Below, piece by piece: positions 7,009-14,657 of a stretch of DNA of 64,000 bases. The stretch comes from Blautia schinkii DSM 10518 (GTDB lineage Bacteria; Bacillota; Clostridia; Lachnospirales; Lachnospiraceae), in contig JNKJ01000030.1 in NCBI GenBank assembly GCA_000702025.1, positions 1 to 64,000 of the forward strand. The letters are read 5' to 3'. Numbering within the stretch: position 1 is the stretch's first letter; each line of letters begins with the position of its first letter. The translations under genes and the position numbers were made by a program. Below the pieces are notes generated by a model. The model was not told where the DNA came from and made no database searches. It worked only from the letters and a program-made list of their open reading frames with translations.

Positions 7009-8463
7009 TTATTTTGTCTCGTTTCTGTTTATCACAGAGTCTTTACCGGAGATGCCGGGCTCGGTCATGGACATGGGGTTGAGGATCGTTTCCAGGTCCT
7101 CCTGGGTGAGCAGACCTTGCTTTAGAATCAGGCTGCGTACGGGCTCGCCGGTCCGTAAGGCTTCCTTTGCCAGGTCGGCTGCTTTCTCATAGCCGATATG
7201 CGGGCAGAGAGCTGTGATTAAGCCTACGCTGTTTTCTACGAGCTGGCGGCAACGGTCCTCATTGGCGGTAATGCCGGTGATGCAGTTGTCCACGAAAGTG
7301 CTGACCGCATAACCTAATGTATCGATGGACTGGAACAGGCAGTAGAAAACAATCGGTTCAAAGGCGTTAAGCTCAAGCTGTCCGGCTTCAGCAGCCATGG
7401 TGATGGTCACATCGTTTCCGATAATGTTAAAGGCCACCTGGTTTACCACCTCGGGAATAACCGGGTTAACCTTGCCGGGCATGATGGAGGAACCGTTCTG
7501 TTTAGCCGGAAGGTTGATTTCTCCGATGCCTGTGCGCGGGCCGGAGGAAAGGAGGCGCAGGTCATTGGCAATCTTGGAGAGAGTCACGGCACATGCTTTT
7601 ACCGCGCCGGACACGGCTACGAAGCTGTCCAGGTTCTGTGTGGCATCGATAAGGTCAAAGGCCTGGACAAAGCGCATTCCGCTTACCTGATTTAAGTTGG
7701 GCACGATACGTCTCAAATATTCTTCGTCGGCATTGATGCCCGTACCAACGGCGGTTCCGCCTAAGTTCACCACGCGCATTTCGTCCATAGCATTGTCAAT
7801 GCGGTGGATGTCACGCATAACTGCGTCGGCGTACGCCTGGAATTCCTGGCCCAGACGGATGGGAACCGCGTCCTGAAGCTGGGTACGTCCCATCTTAATG
7901 ATATGGTTGAATTCCTTTGCCTTCTCACAGAGCGCTGTGTGGAGACGGCGAAGCTCCTTGCCTGCGTTTTCCAGGAGCTTAAGAGACGTCATTTTTCCGG
8001 CTGTGGGAATTACGTCGTTGGTGGACTGGCCGCAGTTCACATGGTCGTTGGGGTTGACGATGTTGTAATCGCCCTTTTCGCCCCCGAGGATTTCGATGGC
8101 GCGGTTAGCGATAACTTCATTGGCATTCATGTTGAGGGAGGTTCCGGCTCCGCCTTGAATGGGGTCTACGATAAACTGCTCGTGAAGCTGGTTGGAAAGG
8201 AGTTCATCACAGGCAGTGACGATGGCGCGTGCCATGTGCTGGTCAAGAATTCCCACCTCACAGTTGGTGATGGCGGATGCTTTTTTTATGTAAGCGAGAC
8301 TGTTGATGATTTCCGGGTGCATGGAAAGACCTGTGATGCGGAAGTTTTCCGCTGCTCGCATTGACTGCACCCCATAATAAACATTTTGCGGAACGTCCTT
8401 TGTTCCGATTGAATCATTTTCCTGACGGTAATCTTTTCCGTTTAAAGTAATATTCTTAACCAT
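7009..8463 (-). CDS. aspA: Aspartate ammonia-lyase
   Basis: Reversibly deaminates L-aspartate to fumarate and ammonia. The 484 residues match the aspartase/fumarase superfamily. Visible motifs are GGAGTSLNMNANEVIANRA, NPNDHVNCGQSTND, the helix with KMGRTQLQDAVPIRLGQEF, and the mobile signature loop GSSIMPGKVNPV near residue 323 with its catalytic Ser. The NxxxH and aspartase-type spacing favour aspartase over fumarase. The start ATG at 8461-8463 has GGGAGGAAA upstream. It is divergent from a LysR-type regulator that probably controls it. Confidence 0.95.
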   Translation of the reverse strand: MVKNITLNGKDYRQENDSIGTKDVPQNVYYGVQSMRAAENFRITGLSMHPEIINSLAYIKKASAITNCEVGILDQHMARAIVTACDELLSNQLHEQFIVDPIQGGAGTSLNMNANEVIANRAIEILGGEKGDYNIVNPNDHVNCGQSTNDVIPTAGKMTSLKLLENAGKELRRLHTALCEKAKEFNHIIKMGRTQLQDAVPIRLGQEFQAYADAVMRDIHRIDNAMDEMRVVNLGGTAVGTGINADEEYLRRIVPNLNQVSGMRFVQAFDLIDATQNLDSFVAVSGAVKACAVTLSKIANDLRLLSSGPRTGIGEINLPAKQNGSSIMPGKVNPVIPEVVNQVAFNIIGNDVTITMAAEAGQLELNAFEPIVFYCLFQSIDTLGYAVSTFVDNCITGITANEDRCRQLVENSVGLITALCPHIGYEKAADLAKEALRTGEPVRSLILKQGLLTQEDLETILNPMSMTEPGISGKDSVINRNETK

Positions 8464-8494
8464 GATGGTTTCCTCCCTTTTCTACGTTGAACTT

Positions 8495-8523
8495 ATTATA
8501 GAGGACTGCTATAATATAAGCAA
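8495..8523 (-). promoter_or_regulatory. aspA promoter
   Basis: On the minus strand, TTGCTT (8518-8523) and TATAAT (8495-8500) are separated by 17 bp, placing the start of transcription shortly upstream of the aspA ribosome binding site. The rest of the 228-bp divergent interval holds AT-rich dyads, including GATAGTATAC/GTATCTATC at about 8573-8602, a possible LysR site. Confidence 0.7.
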
Positions 8524-8691
8524 ATACATATATTGTTATAAAAGCTATAATAAAACTGTTATGTCCGATGCCGATAGTATACAACCGGGTAAGGGAGTAT
8601 CTATCCTTTCTATAGGCATGGATACAAACAAGAGGATCACGCAAGACTGAGCGGGTTTGAATGATTTCGTACGAAAGAGGGGGGATACTGT

Positions 8692-9669
8692 ATGTTTACT
8701 GGTATGGAATACGTTTATGAGGTATATAAGGAGCGGAGCTTTTCCAATGCGGCCCGGAATTTATTTGTGTCCCAGCCGGCCCTGAGCGCCACGGTGAAGA
8801 GGGTGGAGCAGCGGGTGGGCACTCCGATTTTTGACAGGAGTACGAATCCCATCACGCTAACAGAATGCGGGGAGGCATATATCCGGACAGTGGAGAAAAT
8901 CATGGAGGTGAAGAATGACTTCACCAATTATGTGAATGACCTCAACCAGTTGAAAACAGGGCATTTGGCAATCGGAGGGAGTACGTTGTTTTCTTCTTAT
9001 ATACTTCCGCCGCTGTTCACAGAGTTTAAGAAGCATTATCCCTTGGTGGAGCTGGAGCTTTTGGAAGAGCGGACGTCCCAGCTTGAGGAGCATCTTCTTC
9101 GGGGTAAGCTTGATTTGATCATTGATAACCGTCCATTTGATGAAAACAGCTTTGAACGTTATCTTTATTACTCAGAGCATTTGCTGTTGGCTGTGCCCCG
9201 GGATTTTGGGGTAAATGAGGGCCTTAAAGAGTATCAGCTTGATCTGCAGGATGTGATGGACGGCCGCCATTTGAACGACCATACGCCCGCGGTACCGCTT
9301 AAGGCGTTTTGTAATGAGCCGTTCGTGTTTCTGAAGTCGGAGAATGACACGGCCCGTCATGCCTTAAAAATCTGCCAGAGCTACGGCTTTATGCCGGATA
9401 TCCTTTTGAAGACGGACCAGCAGATTACTGCCTATAATATTACCTGCTCCGGGTTTGGGATTTCTTTTATCGGCGATATCCTGGTGCGCTTTGAACAGCC
9501 AAATCCTTATGTTGTTTATTACAAGCTGGAGGGCGAGGAGGCAATCCGAAATATTTACTTTTACAAGAAGAGGGGGAAATATACGACGCGGGCAATGGAA
9601 GAGTTCCTGAGAATTATGAAAGAGGAGCGGAAGAAATTTGTGCAGATACTTCCTTTGAAACGACTTTGA
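8692..9669 (+). CDS. LysR-family transcriptional regulator
   Basis: A 325-residue protein with an N-terminal winged helix-turn-helix typical of LysR proteins (YKERSFSNAARNLFVSQPALSATVKRVE...GTPIFDR) and a C-terminal effector-binding domain starting near GHLAIGGSTLFSSYILPPLF. AGAGGGGGG precedes the ATG. It is transcribed away from aspA across a 228-bp interval, the usual arrangement for a regulator and its target, so aspA is the likely target and a dicarboxylate or aspartate the likely effector (inference). Confidence 0.9.
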   Translation: MFTGMEYVYEVYKERSFSNAARNLFVSQPALSATVKRVEQRVGTPIFDRSTNPITLTECGEAYIRTVEKIMEVKNDFTNYVNDLNQLKTGHLAIGGSTLFSSYILPPLFTEFKKHYPLVELELLEERTSQLEEHLLRGKLDLIIDNRPFDENSFERYLYYSEHLLLAVPRDFGVNEGLKEYQLDLQDVMDGRHLNDHTPAVPLKAFCNEPFVFLKSENDTARHALKICQSYGFMPDILLKTDQQITAYNITCSGFGISFIGDILVRFEQPNPYVVYYKLEGEEAIRNIYFYKKRGKYTTRAMEEFLRIMKEERKKFVQILPLKRL

Positions 9670-9729
9670 AAACCGGCTGATCGTTTTTGAAAAGTTTGTT
9701 TATAAAGGAAGTACCGCACCGTCAGTCTA

Positions 9730-11067
9730 TTACACAGCGAGATGAAATACCAGTGTGGCGATTTTAAAGTAAATCAGGATGGAGCAGGTGTCCACCAAGG
9801 TCGTGATTAGAGGCGCGGCCATGATCGCGGGATCTAAGCGCACCTTTTTTGCCAAGAGAGGCAGGATACAGCCGATGAGCTTGGAAAGTATGATGGTTGC
9901 AACAAGGGAAATCGCGATGACCAGGGCCAGGGATGCGTTTTTGTACATGAGGAGGATGCGGATTCCGTTGGCCAGGGCCAGGACAGCACCCACGGCAAGT
10001 GATACGCGGAATTCTTTAAACATCACCCGGAAAATATCGCGGAATTCGATTTCCCCAAGAGCGATTCCGCGGATGATCAGGGTGGAGCTCTGAGAGCCGC
10101 AGTTGCCGCCTGTGTCCATCAGCATGGGAATGAAGGACACGAGGATGGGAATCGCTTCAAATGCGTTTTCATATTTTGTGATGATCGTGCCTGTTATAGT
10201 AGCGGAAAGCATCAGTATCAGCAGCCATACGATACGGTTCTTGGCGTGCTGCAGTACCGAGGTGTCAAAGTAGGGCTTTTCGCTGGGATTGATGGCAGCC
10301 ATAAGCGTGATATCCTCAGTGGCCTCGTCGACCACTACGTCCATAGCATCGTCAACCGTGACTATGCCTACCATGCGGCTGCTCACATCCAATACCGGAA
10401 GGGCCAGGAGGTCATATTTAGAAAAAAGCCGTCCGACTTCTTCTTTATCGTCACTGGTTTTGACAGAGATGATTTCTGTCTCCATCAGTTCCTCGATTGT
10501 TGTATTATTATCCGCGGTAAGTAAGTCCTTGGCTGTGACAATGCCGATGAGCTTACGGGATTCGAGTACATAGCAGGTATAGATGGTTTCTTTGTGGATG
10601 CCCACCTCTCTGATATGTGCCAGGGCTTGTCCTACCGTCATCCAGCGCCGCAGGTCCACGTATTCCGTGGTCATGATGGTGCCTGCACTGTCGTCAGGGT
10701 AGTGCAGGAGAATGTTGATCTGGCTGCGTTTTTCCGGTTCCACGGTCTCGAGGATCCGAGTGACTACGTTTGCCGGAAGCTCCTCCAAAAGGTCTACGGT
10801 GTCGTCCATGAACATATCGTCCAGGAGTTCCTTTAATTCTTTTTCTGTGAATACGTTGATCAGATAGCTCTGCATGGTATTGCTCATGTTGGCAAATACC
10901 TCCGCGGCCTTGTCCTTGGGAATCAGCCGGAAAGCCTGAGCGAGTTCTTTGTCCTTAAGCTCTGACAGCAGGGAGGCAGTATCTATGGCGTTCATGACGT
11001 CCAGAATGCTGCGGACTGCCTTGAACTCTCTCTTTGCCAGAAGCTCCATGAAAATGTTTTTGTCCAT
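9730..11067 (-). CDS. mgtE: MgtE-family magnesium transporter
   Basis: A 445-residue Mg2+ channel/transporter of the inner membrane. Domain order: the superhelical MgtE_N domain (FRLIPKDKAAEVFANM, ELLDDMFMDDTVDLLEELPANVV), two CBS domains (about residues 130-255) and five transmembrane helices with the conserved PILVSFIPMLMDTGGNCGSQSSTLIIRG pore region (split here as PMLMDTGGNCGSQSS). In the family the N and CBS domains gate the pore by sensing intracellular Mg2+. The leader carries an M-box riboswitch plus terminator, giving transcriptional control by the same ion. AAAGGAG lies 9 nt before the start. Confidence 0.95.
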   Translation of the reverse strand: MDKNIFMELLAKREFKAVRSILDVMNAIDTASLLSELKDKELAQAFRLIPKDKAAEVFANMSNTMQSYLINVFTEKELKELLDDMFMDDTVDLLEELPANVVTRILETVEPEKRSQINILLHYPDDSAGTIMTTEYVDLRRWMTVGQALAHIREVGIHKETIYTCYVLESRKLIGIVTAKDLLTADNNTTIEELMETEIISVKTSDDKEEVGRLFSKYDLLALPVLDVSSRMVGIVTVDDAMDVVVDEATEDITLMAAINPSEKPYFDTSVLQHAKNRIVWLLILMLSATITGTIITKYENAFEAIPILVSFIPMLMDTGGNCGSQSSTLIIRGIALGEIEFRDIFRVMFKEFRVSLAVGAVLALANGIRILLMYKNASLALVIAISLVATIILSKLIGCILPLLAKKVRLDPAIMAAPLITTLVDTCSILIYFKIATLVFHLAV

Positions 11068-11171
11068 AATTCATGCTCCTTTTCTCTCTATGATTTTGTG
11101 ATAAAGTGTACGAGTGATAACTACTGGCTCCAGAATCCATATACCTCACCTGCCTTTCAAAATTACGGTAT

Positions 11172-11198
11172 AAAAAAATCTCCGCTGCGGCGGAGATC
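11172..11198 (-). terminator. Riboswitch-controlled terminator before mgtE
   Basis: On the minus strand GATCTCCGC-CGCA-GCGGAGAT is followed by seven T residues, about 105 nt upstream of the mgtE start. It is the expression platform of the M-box: high Mg2+ should favour this hairpin and stop transcription. Confidence 0.88.
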
Positions 11199-11257
11199 TG
11201 CACAAAGCAAAACCTATTTACGGACATGCGTAAATAAGAGTTTTAGCGTAATCATAG

Positions 11258-11422
11258 TGATTTCCGTCGTTCAAGCTTTAGCTTCACAGGGCATATCAAA
11301 TTGCATTAGGATACGCCTTATACCGACATATCCTGCTGACCAGCGTTTTGTGTCTCCACAAATTTGCGGCAGCAATCTTAGGAAAATCCAAATCCCTGTG
11401 GTAGCCTCACCTACCGAAATAT
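11258..11422 (-). promoter_or_regulatory. M-box (ykoK) magnesium riboswitch aptamer
   Basis: Read on the minus strand the leader contains the hallmark M-box elements in order: GGTAGGTGAGGCTAC, then ACAGGG, a GCTGCC segment, CTGGTCAGCAGG, and near the 3' end CCCTGTGAAGCTAAAGCTT. The 5' ATTTC and 3' GAAAT can close a P1-type stem. Position upstream of mgtE and the following terminator agree with established M-box biology. Confidence 0.9.
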
Positions 11423-11521
11423 TTATTTGAGTTCATTGTAGACTGCAGGAGAGGAGGTGTCAAGACATTTTTAAGGAAAAGAAAATTTACCGTGATATCA
11501 TCAGAAAGGGGAATCATAATT

Positions 11522-11890
11522 ATGAAAGATAATAAAGACCGTTTTGGCATAAATATAATGTCGTACTGCAGAGAACATGAGAAGTGGCTGGAAACAGCTC
11601 TTGCAGAGGGAAAAAAGCCGCAAGAGTTGTTGGACTGGCATGAAAAGAAGCTGACGTGGCTCCAGCATGAACGGCTGATACATCTGCTGGTCACTATACT
11701 CACCACCATTGCCTTTATTTTTACGACAATTCTGGGTATTTATCTGGAAGGCAATCCTGCGGCAGTATTTCTCTGTGTGGTGCTGTTCGTGCTTCTGTGC
11801 GCGTATCTGGTCCACTATTTCAGATTGGAAAACACAGTGCAGCATTGGTACCGGCTTGCTGAAGACCTGCATGATAAGTGCTGTAAATAA
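11522..11890 (+). CDS. Small two-helix membrane protein of unknown function
   Basis: About 122 residues if it starts at the ATG at 11522 (a GTG at 11492 would add 10 residues; GGGG upstream favours 11522). A charged N-terminal part (KDRFGINIMSYCREHEKWLETALAEGKKPQELLDWHEKKL) is followed by two membrane helices (LLVTILTTIAFIFTTILGIYL and AAVFLCVVLFVLLCAYLVHYF) and a short tail. No family was recognised. It is monocistronic and convergent with the HicB-like gene. Confidence 0.65.
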   Translation: MKDNKDRFGINIMSYCREHEKWLETALAEGKKPQELLDWHEKKLTWLQHERLIHLLVTILTTIAFIFTTILGIYLEGNPAAVFLCVVLFVLLCAYLVHYFRLENTVQHWYRLAEDLHDKCCK

Positions 11891-11894
11891 TAAA

Positions 11895-11917
11895 GCTGGG
11901 ATGTCACTCATCCCAGC
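11895..11917. terminator. Shared hairpin between convergent genes
   Basis: GCTGGGAT/ATCCCAGC with a 7-nt loop sits between the two convergent genes and overlaps the stop of the HicB-like gene. T runs are poor on both sides, so efficiency is uncertain. Confidence 0.5.
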
Positions 11918-12185
11918 CTTCAAACATTCGTATATTCACAAGGATATTTCTGACAATATCCCCTTCCTCAAGCTCCAGATCACTTTTGTCAGATACGGGC
12001 GGAAGCTCGGCATCCTCCTCTAAAAGCTCAGCATAAATCCAATTATACGCCGCATCGTTTGCATTATCGATGGCGTCGTCCAGGGTGTCGCCCTCAGCAT
12101 AGCAGCATTCCAGATTCGGGAAAAATGCTTTATACTTACCGGAGGACTCTTCTTTGCGGAAAACCGCAGGATATATGAATTTCAT
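11904..12185 (-). CDS. HicB-family antitoxin-like protein, no HicA partner
   Basis: A 93-residue protein with the HicB partial RNase H fold pattern: YPAVFRKEESSGKYKAFFPNLECCYAEGDTLDDAIDNANDAAYNW. HicB proteins normally neutralise the small RNA-binding toxin HicA. No HicA-like ORF is adjacent: upstream is a 240-bp non-coding stretch and downstream is the convergent membrane protein gene. It lacks a C-terminal helix-turn-helix. It is either an orphan antitoxin or one of the many stand-alone HicB-like proteins. AAAGGAG lies upstream of the start. Confidence 0.8.
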   Translation of the reverse strand: MKFIYPAVFRKEESSGKYKAFFPNLECCYAEGDTLDDAIDNANDAAYNWIYAELLEEDAELPPVSDKSDLELEEGDIVRNILVNIRMFEGWDE

Positions 12186-12286
12186 AGGATAGACTCCTTT
12201 CCTTTGATGTATGAATCAGTCACAGTATATAATATTATAATAAAATCGGCAAGACACATTTTGACTTTTTCGACAGTAAGAAACTC

Positions 12287-12315
12287 TTGCTTGTTACGGC
12301 TATAAGTGATACAAT
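12287..12315 (+). promoter_or_regulatory. Promoter of the Ldh_2-family dehydrogenase gene
   Basis: TTGCTT at 12287-12292 and TACAAT at 12310-12315 are separated by 17 bp, leaving an untranslated leader of about 110 nt before the gene. No other feature was seen in the leader. Confidence 0.6.
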
Positions 12316-12431
12316 TTTATCCTATAAGAAGAATAAAATCAGAAAACGAGCGGGTGAAGTTTGAAACGGCAGAAATTTGTGTTGTTTCTGAACTTTGTCC
12401 TTTTTGTTAAAAAGAGAAGGAGAATATGCTT

Positions 12432-13541
12432 ATGGAGACGAGACCTTATGTACCGTGGGAGCTGATGGAGAATTTTATGGTTGATACGTTTAAGGCAGTG
12501 GGGGTGCCGGAGGACGATGCGAAGATTTGTGCTGATGTACTGCTGGAAAGCGACCGTCGTGGTATAGAGAGCCACGGGGCAAACCGCTTTAAGCCTATTT
12601 ACATAGATCGAATAGAGGCGGGCATCCAGAATCCGGTGACAAATTTCGAGATTCTTAAGGAAACGCCGACCACCATGACAGCAGATGCTCATGACGGAAT
12701 GGGAATGGCTGCTTCTCACAAGGCAATGACAGCGATCATCGAGAAAGCAAGGACCTACGGGATGGGAATGGCGGTTGTGCGAAACTCCACACATTACGGT
12801 ATTGCAGGGTATTGGGCAATGATGGCTGCAAAGGAAGGGATGATCGGTATTACCGGGACGAACGCACGTCCATCCATCGCGCCAACCTTTGGTGTGGAAA
12901 ATATGCTGGGTACGAATCCCTTGACATTTGCTCTTCCCACAGATGAGGAATTTCCCTTTGTATTGGACTGTGCGACCTCCATCACACAGAGAGGCAAGAT
13001 TGAATTTTATGCCAGAAGCGGTAAAGACACACCTGCCGGAATGGTCATCGGTAAGGACGGCAGCGCTATGACGGACAGTGAGCAAATCCTCAAGGGCTTG
13101 ACGAACGGCACGGCCGCGCTTGCGCCTCTTGGCGGAATCGGAGAGGAACTGGGCGGCTATAAGGGGTATGGCTATGCCACCGTGGTGGAAATTCTTTCCG
13201 CCGCACTCCAGGCAGGAAGCTTCCTTAAACAGCTCAGTGGTCTGGATGCGGATGGAAATAAACAGCCATATCATCTGGGGCATTTTTTTATCGCAATCGA
13301 CACCGAAGCATTCATGGGAGGGGAAACTTTCCGCAAAATCTGCGGGGATATCCTCAGAGAGCTGCGCGCATCCCAAAAGGCGCCGGGAGAGGAGCGCATT
13401 TACACCGCAGGCGAGAAAGAATACCTTGTATGGCTCGACCGCAAAGACAAGGGTGTTCCGGTAGGAGAAGCCGTTCAGAAGGAATTCATCGGCATTCGCG
13501 ATAAATATAACCTGCCATATAAGTTTCCGTTTGAAGGATAA
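12432..13541 (+). CDS. Malate/L-lactate dehydrogenase family oxidoreductase (Ldh_2)
   Basis: An NAD(P)-dependent dehydrogenase of the type-2 malate/lactate dehydrogenase family, which also includes ureidoglycolate and sulfolactate dehydrogenases. About 369 residues. Family motifs are SDRRGIESHGANRF with the conserved His (H50 counted from an alternative ATG at 12426), RNSTHYGIAGYWAMMA, TNARPSIAPTFG and GGYKGYGYATVVEIL. The ATG at 12432 is preferred because GGAG lies 9 nt upstream; the ATG at 12426 would leave only 3 nt. The substrate cannot be told from the sequence. Transcribed alone. Confidence 0.88.
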   Translation: METRPYVPWELMENFMVDTFKAVGVPEDDAKICADVLLESDRRGIESHGANRFKPIYIDRIEAGIQNPVTNFEILKETPTTMTADAHDGMGMAASHKAMTAIIEKARTYGMGMAVVRNSTHYGIAGYWAMMAAKEGMIGITGTNARPSIAPTFGVENMLGTNPLTFALPTDEEFPFVLDCATSITQRGKIEFYARSGKDTPAGMVIGKDGSAMTDSEQILKGLTNGTAALAPLGGIGEELGGYKGYGYATVVEILSAALQAGSFLKQLSGLDADGNKQPYHLGHFFIAIDTEAFMGGETFRKICGDILRELRASQKAPGEERIYTAGEKEYLVWLDRKDKGVPVGEAVQKEFIGIRDKYNLPYKFPFEG

Positions 13542-13624
13542 AAGCGTGCCGCAGGATTCAGGTATTTGTGCATTGTGGTTAAGTTTTGGTATGGAAATTG
13601 GTAAAATATTTATGAAAAGTGTGT

Positions 13625-13653
13625 TTGAAAAATCCTCTTAATTCTGTTATAGT
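13625..13653 (+). promoter_or_regulatory. Promoter of the phospholipase C-like gene
   Basis: TTGAAA at 13625-13630 and TATAGT at 13648-13653 are separated by 17 bp. The site lies inside the upstream extension of the open frame, which argues for the downstream TTG start at 13760. Confidence 0.65.
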
Positions 13654-13759
13654 AAGAGTGGTTGCTGTAAACAGAAAGCACAAAAGCTGCTTTTATATAA
13701 TTTTTATGTTGTTCATCCGCGGCAGAGCTACGGAGAAAACAAGAAAGAAGAGGAATCCA

Positions 13760-14338
13760 TTGCGTAAAAAATCTCATATATTGTTAGCCAGATATCTGGC
13801 AGATCAGATGTCCGTAGCTGAGAGCCTTCAGTCTCATAGAAAAGCATTTTGCCTGGGAAACATCCTTCCGGATATCCGCCCTTCGTTTTTGACGAAGAAG
13901 CATGAATTTTTCGGGACTTTTGAGGAAATCCAGGAGAAGATCAGACATCTGGTAGAGTATGATCCTGCAGACGGCAAGGACAGGGTGTATTGGCGTCAGT
14001 TTGGTGAAGTGATACATTATATGGCGGATTATTTTACTTTTCCACATAATAAAACCTATACGGGTACCCTGATTGAGCACGGCCAGTATGAGAAGGCTCT
14101 TAAAAAGAACCTTAAGACCTGCATCAAGAGCGGAGAAGCCCATTCACATGTAGAGAGTGCCATGTGTTTTGATAGTCTCGCACAGCTTACAGAGTTTATC
14201 AAGACCAGTCATGAGCGTTATCTGCGCAAGATTCGTAATGTGGCGGAGGATATTAATTATATTCTCAACGTATGTTTCCAGGTGATTCAGGGGATTTTCC
14301 AGCTTTGCACCAGAGGACAGCTTGCGGTAGCGGCATGA
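13760..14338 (+). CDS. Zinc-dependent phospholipase C-like protein
   Basis: About 192 residues from a TTG start at 13760, chosen because GAAGAGGA precedes it and the promoter lies at 13625-13653. The protein opens KKSHILLARYLADQM and has conserved His/Asp clusters typical of the zinc-dependent phospholipase C / S1-P1-like fold: LGNILPDIRPSFLTKKHEF, FGEVIHYMADYFTFPHN and HSHVESA. No signal peptide is visible from this start, unlike secreted clostridial toxins, so it is probably an intracellular or housekeeping homologue of unknown substrate. Confidence 0.7.
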   Translation: MRKKSHILLARYLADQMSVAESLQSHRKAFCLGNILPDIRPSFLTKKHEFFGTFEEIQEKIRHLVEYDPADGKDRVYWRQFGEVIHYMADYFTFPHNKTYTGTLIEHGQYEKALKKNLKTCIKSGEAHSHVESAMCFDSLAQLTEFIKTSHERYLRKIRNVAEDINYILNVCFQVIQGIFQLCTRGQLAVAA

Positions 14339-14425
14339 AGCAAGTCATAACATACGACAGGTATCAAGTATGCATGAGTGCTTAAGTATATTTGATATGA
14401 AAACGAAACGAATATATTAAATTTA

Positions 14426-14462
14426 TTTTAAGCTGCGGCGCCACACTGCCGCAGCTTAAAAA
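14426..14462. terminator. Strong hairpin after the phospholipase C-like gene
   Basis: TTTTAAGCTGCGGC pairs with GCCGCAGCTTAAAA (14 bp, 8-nt loop), about 90 nt after the stop. The 3' side is A-rich rather than T-rich on the plus strand, so it is an atypical terminator or an RNA-stabilising hairpin. Confidence 0.55.
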
Positions 14463-14528
14463 ATTATGAATAATGTGAATAAATAATGAAATTTGGCTAA
14501 AATAGGTAGGTTATCCTTTCGTGGCGGT

Positions 14529-14556
14529 TGATTTCACAAAATGATTATGCTACAAT
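14529..14556 (+). promoter_or_regulatory. Promoter of the NlpC/P60 protein gene
   Basis: TTGATT at 14529-14534 and TACAAT at 14551-14556 with a 16-bp spacer, about 100 nt upstream of the gene. Nothing else was recognised in the 14339-14657 interval apart from the hairpin. Confidence 0.55.
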
Positions 14557-14657
14557 GAAACAGGTTAATATGTTAGTTGAAGTTTTGATTGTACAACAGA
14601 CCTTTATTATAGGGGAGTAAAGGGATGTTCGAGGAAAGAAGGGAGCATCTTTAAAAT

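Noticed and set aside
12339-13376. 345-residue minus-strand frame opposite the Ldh_2-family gene
   Set aside because: The plus-strand frame has clear family motifs. The opposite frame is Cys/His-rich and has no start signal or family resemblance.
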